Assembly (NCBI RefSeq): GCF_000974785.1
Contig: NZ_BBWV01000002.1
Coordinates: 310,001-374,000 of the forward strand
Length of the DNA: 64,000 bases
Direction of reading: 5' to 3'
Source of the DNA: Flavihumibacter petaseus NBRC 106054
Lineage (GTDB): Bacteria; Bacteroidota; Bacteroidia; Chitinophagales; Chitinophagaceae
The notes below the pieces were generated by a model, which worked only from the letters and a program-made list of their open reading frames with translations, was not told the DNA's origin and ran no database searches. Made by a program: the position numbers and the translations under genes. Shown one piece after another: positions 25,547-33,468 of the stretch (position 1 is its first letter; every line of letters starts with the position of its first letter).

Positions 25547-26797
25547 ATGCGGCTGCTGACAAAAACAACACTGTACTTCCTGGGCGCTATGACCCTGTTG
25601 CTCCTGCTGGCCGGGGCTTACCTGTTCCGGCAGTTCAGCCGCGAACTCGACCGCAAGGGCGACATGGAATTGCTGCAGGATGAAGCCGCCTGGATCCGTT
25701 ACCTGCATGCAGAAGCAGCAAACGGGGTGACCTTTATGCTGCGGTCACCGGAGTTGTCGATTTTTTCGGTGGACGCACCACCGGGGAGACCAGTTATTAC
25801 CGATGAAAGAACCAGTTTAACCGCTTTCCCCTATCGCCAGTTATCGCAGGTGGTCGTCGTTTATGGCATCTCTTACCAGATTGTCATCAGGAAATCCCAG
25901 GAACAGAAAGCTGCCTTGCTGGCGGACATCACGCGGATTATCCTGCTGGTGTTTGCCGGATTGTTCCTGGCAACCATCCTGTTCAACTGGCTGATCAGTA
26001 AACGCATGTGGGAGCCTTTCTACCAGACGCTGAATACGATCCGGAAGACCAACCTGACGGAAATCCGGGGAACACATTTTACATCCACCAACACCAGGGA
26101 GTTTAATGAACTCAATGCCGCACTGAACGGGATGACGGAGAAAATTCACAGCGATTTTCTCAGCATGAAAGAATTCACGGAGAATGCCGCACATGAAATG
26201 CAGACACCGCTTAGTGTGGCACAAAGCAAGATGGAGTTGTTGCTGCAGAAAGAAGATCTGCCCGAGCAGGATGCACACCTGATCCTGGAGGCGACCAATG
26301 CCTTGACACGCCTGTCGAAACTGAACCAGGGTTTATTACTGCTGGCAAAGATCGAAAACAACCAGTATGTGGCTTCGGAAGAACTCAACCTGACCACTGT
26401 GATCCGCAAACAGCTGGAGCTTTTTTCGGAGCTTATCCAGGACAAACGTCTGAACGTGACCACCGATTTCCACGCTTATTTTATGGTGCGCATGCATCCC
26501 ATGCTGGCCGATTCACTGGTTTCCAACCTGCTGGGAAATGCTATCCGGCACAACTATGAAAACGGCAATATTGAGATTGTTGTTTCGGCGAACAACTTCC
26601 GGATCAGCAATACCACCCACCAGCCCGTTATTCCACGGGAGAAAATCTTTACGCGCTTTGCCGGTGGCGGGGGAGGAACTGCCGATTCTACCGGGCTGGG
26701 ACTGGCCATTGTTAAAAAAATAACGGATATGCACGGGCTTTCGATCAGCTATCGTGCGGAGGCTGGCGAAACCATCTTTGATCTTCAGCGACGGTAA
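25547..26797 (+). CDS. Sensor histidine kinase
   Basis: 416 residues. Membrane helices at about 9-27 and 129-150 bracket a periplasmic sensor of about 100 residues with no recognised fold. A HAMP-like linker follows, then the H box ENAAHEMQTPLS with His216, N box NLLGNAIRHN, and G box STGLGLAIVKKI. The usual aspartate-containing G1 box (DNG) is replaced by RISNTTHQPV, which is common in the simplified CusS/QseC-like kinases of Bacteroidota. It pairs with the response regulator upstream. The signal is unknown. Confidence 0.92.
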   Translation: MRLLTKTTLYFLGAMTLLLLLAGAYLFRQFSRELDRKGDMELLQDEAAWIRYLHAEAANGVTFMLRSPELSIFSVDAPPGRPVITDERTSLTAFPYRQLSQVVVVYGISYQIVIRKSQEQKAALLADITRIILLVFAGLFLATILFNWLISKRMWEPFYQTLNTIRKTNLTEIRGTHFTSTNTREFNELNAALNGMTEKIHSDFLSMKEFTENAAHEMQTPLSVAQSKMELLLQKEDLPEQDAHLILEATNALTRLSKLNQGLLLLAKIENNQYVASEELNLTTVIRKQLELFSELIQDKRLNVTTDFHAYFMVRMHPMLADSLVSNLLGNAIRHNYENGNIEIVVSANNFRISNTTHQPVIPREKIFTRFAGGGGGTADSTGLGLAIVKKITDMHGLSISYRAEAGETIFDLQRR

Positions 26798-26864
26798 TGT
26801 TTTGCTGAATTTTCTGTGGATTTCGTGATACAGTGCATCTCAGCTGATTTTAAAAACAGCCAAC

Positions 26865-27923
26865 ATGCGTATACTTTCCTTGCTGGTAACAGGATGTGTT
26901 GCTTTGGGTTTTATGTTGCCGGTAGCCGGGCAACCACAAAAAGGGACCCTGGTAACAGACAGCTTCACGTCAGTGGTACTTCGTGAAAACAAGCTGGCCC
27001 TCGGACTCAACAGGAAGGTTAAAATCTACCTTCCCCCTGGTTATACGGCTTCCGGCAAAGCTTACCCGGTAGTGTATTATTGCCACAGCATATTCGGAAA
27101 TCCCGGCAGTATTTTCGGGGCGGCAACCGACCAGGTTGACCGAGCGGTAGCAGCAGGGGTGACGCGGGCATTTATACTCGTGGTGGCGGACTATTCTTCA
27201 CCGACCTCCGGCAGCATGTACGAGAACTCCCCGGTGAGCGGGAAATGGCTCGATTTTACCGTGCAGGAGCTGGTGCCGTTTGTTGACAGGAAATACCGGA
27301 CGATCCGACACCAGAACAGCCGGGCAATCACCGGTGATTTTATGGGTGGCCGGGGTGCACTGAAGCTCGCCATGACCTATCCCGATGTTTTCAGCGTTGT
27401 GTATGCGCTGCATCCTGTAGCCACCGGGGTGGGAACCCGACCCTGGACGGAATTAGGGGTCAACTGGACAAAGATCAATAAGGCGACAACCTATGCTGAA
27501 CTGGCAGGGGATACCCCGTCACAGATCTTTGTTTCCATCTGCCAGGCCTTTCTACCCAACCCTTCCCGGCCTCCATTTTACTGCGACTTTTTCATGGAGC
27601 CTGATAGTTCCGGTGGCGTGAAAGTAAATACGCCGCATATGATCCATGTGCAGCATGATTTCATGCTGGAAGGTCAGTTGGCGGAGTCTGCCGGCAACCT
27701 GAAAAAGTTGCGGGCAATTGCTTTTGACTGGGCACGTTACGACGGCAATTTTGATCACGTATATGCGAACCGTGCTTTCACCCGTGATCTGGAGGATCTT
27801 GGTATAGAGCATGAAGCGGAGGAGTACCGCGGAAGACCCTGGAATAAAACCTGGAATGATGACGGACGGTTTTACACCCGCGTACTGCCATTTCTGAACC
27901 GCAACCTGGTCTTTGAACAGTGA
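26865..27923 (+). CDS. Esterase-D-fold secreted protein with degenerate active site
   Basis: 352 residues with a signal peptide (MRILSLLVTGCVALGFMLPVAG). The fold matches the putative esterase / feruloyl-esterase family: KVKIYLPPGY, PVVYYCHS, and the elbow region RAITGDFMGGRGALKLAMTYPDVF. In active members the elbow is GxSMGG; here Phe159 replaces the nucleophilic serine. The final histidine, normally in a GxHxW segment, is replaced by RGRPWNKTW. An aspartate-bearing segment (YDGNFDHVYANRAF) remains. It is therefore probably not a hydrolase, and may be a binding protein or an enzyme with another mechanism. It is convergent with the next gene, 11 bases between. Confidence 0.75.
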   Translation: MRILSLLVTGCVALGFMLPVAGQPQKGTLVTDSFTSVVLRENKLALGLNRKVKIYLPPGYTASGKAYPVVYYCHSIFGNPGSIFGAATDQVDRAVAAGVTRAFILVVADYSSPTSGSMYENSPVSGKWLDFTVQELVPFVDRKYRTIRHQNSRAITGDFMGGRGALKLAMTYPDVFSVVYALHPVATGVGTRPWTELGVNWTKINKATTYAELAGDTPSQIFVSICQAFLPNPSRPPFYCDFFMEPDSSGGVKVNTPHMIHVQHDFMLEGQLAESAGNLKKLRAIAFDWARYDGNFDHVYANRAFTRDLEDLGIEHEAEEYRGRPWNKTWNDDGRFYTRVLPFLNRNLVFEQ

Positions 27924-27934
27924 AATCGCCTTGT

Positions 27935-28504
27935 TCAGATGCCGACCGCCAGGGAAGTTTCATTTCCAGGCAGGTCCCTGGCTGTTACCTGGACGACAGT
28001 ACCTGGAGGGACAGGGTTGGAGGGCTGTGTTGAATAGATCCACCGGTTTTTAAACACGGGACTCATAGCAGCATAGCCCTCTTCTACGACGTCGCCCCCG
28101 GTTGTCAGGATGGTTACTTTCACCGCAACTACCCTGAAATCATCCGTGGCATGAATGGAGATGGCCTTTCCGGCCTGGCCTTCATAATCAGCTGCTTTGA
28201 CCCATTCTATCACAGGGGCCGTCCTGTAATCTTTCATTGCGGCATTGTAAGCGGCTTTTCCGCGGGCACAGCCCATTTGATATTCGGCTTTGAGATCGGG
28301 ATCGGCGATCGCCGTCCTGGCATATTGCTGGGAGTCACTGAAAAGGTCGCGGTTCCGCTCCTGGCTGGCTGAGGGTGGTTTGGACCTGTCATATTTTGGC
28401 ATTTTGGTGATGATGGTGTCGTCGCCTTTTTGCTTGTACACTATCTGCTCACCCAGTTTGCCCCTGGCCCCTTTCACCAGGAGGTTATCAGTAATCTTAC
28501 TCAT
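27935..28504 (-). CDS. Conserved hypothetical protein with DUF6266-like start
   Basis: 189 residues, no signal peptide. The N-terminal half (KGARGKLGEQIVYKQKGDDTIITKMP, then RSKPPSASQERNR) resembles the opening of a Bacteroidota family of unknown function whose members begin with a short Gly-rich turn followed by VGYK/VYK and KPPT-like segments; the resemblance to DUF6266 is from memory and unverified. The C-terminal half (SIHATDDFRVVAVKVTI to VVQVTARDLPGNETSLAV) looks like an Ig/fibronectin-type beta-sandwich. Monocistronic. Function unknown. Confidence 0.65.
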   Translation of the reverse strand: MSKITDNLLVKGARGKLGEQIVYKQKGDDTIITKMPKYDRSKPPSASQERNRDLFSDSQQYARTAIADPDLKAEYQMGCARGKAAYNAAMKDYRTAPVIEWVKAADYEGQAGKAISIHATDDFRVVAVKVTILTTGGDVVEEGYAAMSPVFKNRWIYSTQPSNPVPPGTVVQVTARDLPGNETSLAVGI

Positions 28505-28574
28505 GAATATTGATTTTTCACGTATTAGGTTAACGGCAAGTTACTGAAATTTGTAATATACTACGATAAACTTG

Positions 28575-28658
28575 CGATTAAAATTCGATAATCCTTCGAA
28601 TAGCCCGTAGTGAGGTAGATGGTTTATCAAGGTAAATTCGAATTTTAATCGAAGGATT
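28575..28658. promoter_or_regulatory. Interleaved inverted repeats upstream of the fatty acid desaturase
   Basis: Two perfect inverted repeats cross each other. CGATTAAAATTCGA (28575-28588) matches TCGAATTTTAATCG (28638-28651), and AATCCTTCGA (28590-28599) matches TCGAAGGATT (28649-28658). They lie in a 264-base gene-free gap between divergent genes and could be paired operators or an RNA pseudoknot. Confidence 0.5.
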
Positions 28659-28769
28659 GATTAAATTTCCTGTTAATGCGAACCTGATTTTGGTCAGTTC
28701 GTGCAACCCCAACGACATAATACCTATCTTCATCGGTCTCGCATCCATAATTAAACCAGGAACCGGTTC

Positions 28770-29858
28770 ATGAAGAAGTTGACTTTCAATAACAAACAGG
28801 CTGATTTTTCCAAAACACTCAACCGGGCGGCCGACCAGTATTTCAGCAGCCGGCAGCTCGCGAAAACGGGCAATTGGCGGTTGTATTCCAAAACCATTGT
28901 GCTGATTTCCGTTGCTGTCCTCGCTTACCTGGTGTTCCTTTTTATACCGATGAACCTCGGCTGGATGTTTCCTTTGGGGTTGCTGCTGGGCGTTACCAGT
29001 GCCTGCATCGGGTTCAATGTAATGCATGATGCCAACCACCAGAGCTACTCTTCCCGTAAATGGGTGAATCAGACCCTTGGCTTTTCCCTCAATGCGCTTG
29101 GCGGTAACAGCTTCATCTGGAAATACAAGCACAATGTAATCCACCACACCTATACCAATATTGATGGTATTGATGACGATATCGCGAAGAGCCCGCTGAT
29201 CCGGTTATGCCCTTCACAACCCTGGGTTCGTGCGCACCGGTTTCAACACCTGTACACACCGGTGTTGTATGCTTTGAGCTCACTGATATGGGTACTCGTA
29301 CAGGACTATGATAAGTATTTCCGGCCCCGTTTAGGTGACCAGGCAATGGCCGAAAAAATGCCCTTGAATGAACACATCATCTTCTGGGTGAGCAAGGCGA
29401 TGTACCTGGCTTTTTACATTGTTATTCCGATTGTGGTAGTGGGCTGGCTGCCCTGGCTGGTTTTTTTCCTTTGCCTGCACGTGGGCCTGGGACTGACGCT
29501 CGCGGTGGTGTTTCAGCTGGCGCATGTAGTAGAGGGGCCAACCTTCGAAACAGCACATGACCATGAACACAAAAAAATTGAAGATGAATGGGCGATCCAT
29601 CAAATCAAGACCACCGCGAATTTTTCACCCAATAGCCGGGTGATTACCTGGCTGGTGGGCGGACTGAATTACCAGATCGAACATCACCTGTTCCCGAGGG
29701 TAAGCCATGTGCATTATCCTGCGCTGAGCAAGATCGTGCGGGCCACCTGTGCGCAATTCAACCTGCCTTATCATTGCATGCCTGATTTTGCATCAGCGGT
29801 GAATTCGCACTTTAAACAGGTGAAGCAATTGGGCCGCGATCCGAAACTTGCGCTGTAA
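28770..29858 (+). CDS. Membrane fatty acid desaturase (FADS / linoleoyl-CoA desaturase-like)
   Basis: 362 residues with clear membrane segments (42-60, 63-83, 209-245). The histidine boxes are HDANH (86-90), HNVIHH (121-126) and the distal QIEHHLFP, in which Gln replaces the first His, the hallmark of the front-end/linoleoyl-type desaturases. It probably uses O2 and reduced ferredoxin or cytochrome b5 to add a double bond to an acyl chain. It is distinct from the delta-9-type enzyme at 17737. An unusual crossed inverted repeat stands upstream and a clean terminator downstream, so it is probably transcribed alone. Confidence 0.9.
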   Translation: MKKLTFNNKQADFSKTLNRAADQYFSSRQLAKTGNWRLYSKTIVLISVAVLAYLVFLFIPMNLGWMFPLGLLLGVTSACIGFNVMHDANHQSYSSRKWVNQTLGFSLNALGGNSFIWKYKHNVIHHTYTNIDGIDDDIAKSPLIRLCPSQPWVRAHRFQHLYTPVLYALSSLIWVLVQDYDKYFRPRLGDQAMAEKMPLNEHIIFWVSKAMYLAFYIVIPIVVVGWLPWLVFFLCLHVGLGLTLAVVFQLAHVVEGPTFETAHDHEHKKIEDEWAIHQIKTTANFSPNSRVITWLVGGLNYQIEHHLFPRVSHVHYPALSKIVRATCAQFNLPYHCMPDFASAVNSHFKQVKQLGRDPKLAL

Positions 29859-29886
29859 TAGCTTCACATCATTTTCAAATAACTTT

Positions 29887-29913
29887 AAGCCTTGTCATGA
29901 ACAAGGCTTTTTT
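29887..29913 (+). terminator. Rho-independent terminator of the desaturase gene
   Basis: AAGCCTTGT (29887-29895) pairs perfectly with ACAAGGCTT (29901-29909), followed by T residues. Confidence 0.9.
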
Positions 29914-29957
29914 AATTGACATTAAGAACGGAAGAGAAAGGACCTTCAGGCAGGCGC

Positions 29958-29989
29958 AAAAAAAAAGGGATGTATAGACATACTTCCCC
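29958..29989 (-). terminator. Likely terminator of the NAD salvage operon
   Basis: On the minus strand GGGAAGTAT-GTCT-ATACATCCC (one mismatch) is followed by nine T residues. It lies about 160 bases beyond the Prs-like stop; the intervening stretch (29990-30146) shows no gene. Confidence 0.6.
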
Positions 29990-30146
29990 GTTTTTAAATC
30001 CAATATCCTATGAAAAACCAATACCAAGATAGTAACTAAAACTGTGCCTCCTAGTTTTACAGCTTCGTTTTCGCCGGATTGCCCGTTATTGTCGATAATT
30101 GGGGAATTTTTTGTCCCCGTCCGGGGAATTTAGTTGTGTGAAAACG

Positions 30147-30986
30147 CTACAAAAACCTTTCAACAGGCAGGCAATGGATACCCGAAACCTCCCGGTATGA
30201 GTTAGTGCTATAGATCCGGTCGATATTTTCCAGGGTGGTTCCCTTGCTGAAAATGCCGTGGCTCACAATGAGGTGAACGGCGGCCGCGCCTTTTTGTTTC
30301 AGCAGGGCCGCGGTGCCCACAAAGGTTCCGCCGCCATCGCAGATATCGTCTACAATAAAACAGGTGGCGCCGGACAGTGAGGTGGCCGTGGTGGTGAATC
30401 CTGTTAGTTTCCCGGTTTTTACCTCCCGCTCTTTCATGCATTCCACGAGATGGGTAATGCCCAGGTGCTGGGCCAGCCCGTGGATTTTTTTCAGGGCGCC
30501 TGCATCGGGAGACACCAGGTAGTACCTGTCAGGTTGTAACGCCGGCTGCGTTTCCGCTAAAACCTGCTGCACATAATCATGATTTGTTACCGCATAGGAG
30601 CGTTCGATCATGGCAGTAGTGACTTCGGAATGCGGGTCGAAGATTTTAACCTTACGAAACTGCGCCTGGTTGATCATGGCAGCGATTACTTTCAGGGAGA
30701 AAGGTTCACCGCCCGTCATTACCCTGTCCATTCGGGCACAGAGCAGGTAGGTGATGTGCAACTCGATATGTTCGAATTCATGATAGTCGAGTGTGTTCTT
30801 AACGAACAGGGCCAGCAGGATATCATTCGCATTGGCCATGCGGGTCAGGATGCGTATAGGGGCGTTGTGATCGAGCTGCTGCAGGTCATCCGGATTGATT
30901 TTAATATGCGGTTGTCCGTCAGGAAAGATCATGGTGGTGAACTGCAGGTCAGATTTTTCCGGGGAGACCAGGTTGAGGGTATTCAT
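30147..30986 (-). CDS. Prs-like phosphoribosyl-pyrophosphate synthetase homologue of an NAD locus
   Basis: 279 residues, shorter than the usual 310-320 of PRPP synthetase. Recognisable parts: FPDGQPHIKI (cf. FxDGE), CARMDR in place of the usual YARQDR, IFDPHSEVT in place of DLHA, the SPDAGALKK loop (159-167), and the PRPP/metal loop IVDDICDGGGT (211-221). It follows the NadV homologue by 30 bases on the same strand. The ordinary reading is that it makes PRPP for nicotinamide salvage. The divergence at the substrate loops leaves room for another pyrophosphoryl acceptor such as ADP-ribose. Confidence 0.82.
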   Translation of the reverse strand: MNTLNLVSPEKSDLQFTTMIFPDGQPHIKINPDDLQQLDHNAPIRILTRMANANDILLALFVKNTLDYHEFEHIELHITYLLCARMDRVMTGGEPFSLKVIAAMINQAQFRKVKIFDPHSEVTTAMIERSYAVTNHDYVQQVLAETQPALQPDRYYLVSPDAGALKKIHGLAQHLGITHLVECMKEREVKTGKLTGFTTTATSLSGATCFIVDDICDGGGTFVGTAALLKQKGAAAVHLIVSHGIFSKGTTLENIDRIYSTNSYREVSGIHCLPVERFL

Positions 30987-31016
30987 GTTGAGTGTTCTTG
31001 AATGGATGGGTGGATG

Positions 31017-32525
31017 TTAACCAGCTACGGCAATTTCTTTTTCTGAAAACGCTGCCTGGCCGATAACACGCTGCCGGATGTCTGCCAGGGAAAAATCCAC
31101 GATCAGTTTTCCATCCCGATATACAGTGACCAGTTCCCCCTGTGCTTCTTCTTCCCAGCTGCACTGGTCCTTCAGTTCCAGTTTACCGGTTTCTTCGTTG
31201 CGGTATACCTGCATCAGTCCTTTCGCAGATTTTTTGGTGCCGTCATCAGTCTTGGGATCCTTGAAGATCTCACGGCCTTCCCCGTTTACTTCGCCATACG
31301 TGGCTTTCATGGCAAACCCGTAGCTGTCGCGGGTGACATATTCATAAGTAAAGGAGCCGATGCCCAGCACCACATTGTAACTCGCAAAGCCATTTTGTTT
31401 CAGGCCTTCAAGTATGTCCTGTTGCCTTTCCAGCGTGATGCTGTCGCCATAGATCAGCCCGATATGCGGATCGAGCAATTTGTAACCCTGGGAAGTGATG
31501 GTGCCGCCAAAGGTTTCCCACATACAGGCAATCGCGCCTTTGTGTGCGGGACTGCCAGCGGGTGCGGACGGATCGCCGACGATGATTTTAACCGGGTCAC
31601 CGCTGTCGGGCCGGATCACCACTTTTCCATTGCGGGCAAGAATTTCATTTTTCAGAGCGGGGAGGAAATCTGTGATGACCTGCCAGAAGTCCCACGTGTC
31701 ACTTACAATGGAAACGATGCCGGTGGGGTAAACCTTGTCGATCAGCCTGCGGAAAGTGGCGAGTTCGTCTGTTTGCGTGCCCATGCACATCACACTGTGT
31801 TCTGTTGCCGCTACAGAACCACCGACCAGCTCTTCATCACTGTTGGCCTGGTAATATTCTTCGAGAAAATCGATGGCAGGGATGGTATCGGTACCGGTAA
31901 AGGAGAGGAGGTGGGCAGCGCCGCTCATCACAGCATCTTCGATGCCGCTCATGCCGCGGAACGAAAAATCGTGTCCCTGCCATGGAATAAAGGAAGTGTC
32001 TGCGCCGACTGTTTCAGCAGCATAGCGGTGAAAAGTGCAGAGGTACTGGAAAGCCGTGGTGGCAGAGGTGCAGGGTTTCCACAGGATCGCACTCATGACG
32101 GTTTCGAGCATATTGGTCAGCCAGAAAAAATCAGGGTGCGTATTGCGGATGGTGAGTACCGGCACCCGCATGGGTACCAGGGTTCCTTCCGGAATGGCTT
32201 TGATTTCGAGCGGCAGGTATCCCAGGTCGTGCAAAGCCGCAATATGGTCGAAAGTGATACTGTCTTTACCCAGGTAATTGTCTATCCTGCGCTGGTAGGT
32301 GCGGATGGCGGCTTCTTTCGGAAGGTTGAAAAAGCCTTCGTGAAACTGTCGTTGGAGATATTCTTTAATAAAATACTGCAGGCCGAAAAATACGATCTCG
32401 GAGATCTCTTTGTTGCGTGATTTGCGCGGCGTCAGGTTGGAATACACAAGTGTTGTGCCGTCTGGGTACTGGAACTTGTGACCGACTTTGTAACCATCTT
32501 TCAGTAACAGGGGAGTGATTCTCAT
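31017..32525 (-). CDS. nadV: Nicotinamide phosphoribosyltransferase (NadV/Nampt family)
   Basis: 502 residues, the usual NAMPT length. The start MRITPLLLKDGYKVGHKFQYPDG, TLVYSNLTPRKSR, the FSFRGMSG motif and the HSVMC segment are typical of this family, as is the later VIRPDSGDP. It joins nicotinamide to PRPP to give NMN, the direct salvage route to NAD. It sits in a tight operon between the NrtR-like regulator (18 bases upstream) and the Prs-like gene. A close relative, Namat, uses ADP-ribose pyrophosphate in a phage NAD-rebuilding pathway; sequence reading alone cannot separate the two. Confidence 0.9.
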   Translation of the reverse strand: MRITPLLLKDGYKVGHKFQYPDGTTLVYSNLTPRKSRNKEISEIVFFGLQYFIKEYLQRQFHEGFFNLPKEAAIRTYQRRIDNYLGKDSITFDHIAALHDLGYLPLEIKAIPEGTLVPMRVPVLTIRNTHPDFFWLTNMLETVMSAILWKPCTSATTAFQYLCTFHRYAAETVGADTSFIPWQGHDFSFRGMSGIEDAVMSGAAHLLSFTGTDTIPAIDFLEEYYQANSDEELVGGSVAATEHSVMCMGTQTDELATFRRLIDKVYPTGIVSIVSDTWDFWQVITDFLPALKNEILARNGKVVIRPDSGDPVKIIVGDPSAPAGSPAHKGAIACMWETFGGTITSQGYKLLDPHIGLIYGDSITLERQQDILEGLKQNGFASYNVVLGIGSFTYEYVTRDSYGFAMKATYGEVNGEGREIFKDPKTDDGTKKSAKGLMQVYRNEETGKLELKDQCSWEEEAQGELVTVYRDGKLIVDFSLADIRQRVIGQAAFSEKEIAVAG

Positions 32526-32543
32526 GACAAAGGTTTATATGAT

Positions 32544-33227
32544 TCAGATGTTGATCGTAAAATTTCCCGGATCGATATTGCTATTGAACTGGTAAATATC
32601 AGGATGCCGGTGTTGTGCACCGGTCTTTTTTTCACCGGTCATTACGATATAGCCGCTATCCAGGATTTTCCGGCGGAAGTTTCTCCGGTCAATCGGAATG
32701 CCGAGTATGGTTTCATACAGCCGGTGTAATTCCGGAAGGGTGAATTCGTGGTGCAGCAGTTCGAAGCCAACGGGATGATAGAGGATTTTGGCACGCAGCC
32801 GTTCAGCTGCCATTTGTACAATTGTGGTGTGGTCGAATCCGAGGCGTGGTAATTCTTCCATTGAAAACCATTTTACATCGTTTGCCATTTCGCCGGCAGT
32901 GATGTCGTAGTGGTCAGGGTTAACAAGAGCAAAATAAGCGACGGACAATACCCGGCCGCGTGGATCACGATTGGGCTGGTCAAAGGAATAGAGTTGTTCG
33001 AGGTAGAGATCCGCGATTCCCAGTTTGGTCTCCAGGATACGCTGGCATACCTGCCGGAAGGTTTCTTCCAGTCCAAGAAATGCACCCGGCAATGTCCATC
33101 GGCCTTTGAATGGTGCTTCTTTCCGGTTGAGCAGCAGGATGGAAAGCTGTTCACTATGATAGCCAAACACCACCAGGTCGACGGCAATGGCGGGATTTCG
33201 GTAACTGGTGAACGATCTCTTTTCCAT
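32544..33227 (-). CDS. NrtR-type Nudix transcriptional regulator of NAD metabolism
   Basis: 227 residues. The N-terminal Nudix-fold domain (about 8-145) carries a degenerate Nudix box, GAFLGLEETFRQVCQRILE at 48-66, in which the catalytic RE/EE positions read QR and ET. It should therefore bind but not cleave ADP-ribose-type ligands. The C-terminal part (FTLPELHRLYETILGIPIDRRNFRRKIL) is the winged helix of the NrtR family. The start is ATG 33227; the frame upstream has only a TTG inside a palindrome. It is first in the nrtR-nadV-prs-like operon, as expected of an autoregulated NAD repressor. Confidence 0.87.
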   Translation of the reverse strand: MEKRSFTSYRNPAIAVDLVVFGYHSEQLSILLLNRKEAPFKGRWTLPGAFLGLEETFRQVCQRILETKLGIADLYLEQLYSFDQPNRDPRGRVLSVAYFALVNPDHYDITAGEMANDVKWFSMEELPRLGFDHTTIVQMAAERLRAKILYHPVGFELLHHEFTLPELHRLYETILGIPIDRRNFRRKILDSGYIVMTGEKKTGAQHRHPDIYQFNSNIDPGNFTINI

Positions 33228-33230
33228 GAA

Positions 33231-33247
33231 TGCGTTATTATGACGCA
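33231..33247 (-). promoter_or_regulatory. Putative NrtR operator
   Basis: Perfect inverted repeat TGCGT-N7-ACGCA ends three bases before the nrtR-like ATG. Position and symmetry fit a self-repression site. The match to a published NrtR consensus was not checked. Confidence 0.5.
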
Positions 33248-33311
33248 AACAAACAACTTATTTTGATTTCCAGCAAACTTTAAACGGAAAATATTGGTTA
33301 AATAAATTGCC

Positions 33312-33384
33312 TACCTTTAAATGCTCTGTAACAGGAGCGAATAAGAAACTCCACCGGAACCCGTAGTAATCCTGCGGGTTTTTG
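33312..33384 (+). ncRNA. Candidate small RNA or attenuated leader
   Basis: A -7-like box TACCTTTA (33312-33319) is followed about 40 bases later by AACCCG (33358-33363) pairing with CGGGTT (33375-33380) and five T residues. No plus-strand gene lies upstream that would need a terminator. It is either a short RNA of about 55 nt or a premature terminator in the leader of the hydrolase gene at 33469. A smaller stem GGAG/CTCC lies inside. Confidence 0.4.
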
Positions 33385-33468
33385 TTTCCATCCGGTTCTC
33401 ATTAGTACGCTCAACGATCGCTTGTCCATTGCCTGTGGATTCCTTTGATCATTTTTAAAAACAAAATC

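Noticed and set aside
31395-32420. Open frame of 341 codons on the plus strand
   Set aside because: Antisense shadow of nadV; composition follows the codon structure of the true gene.
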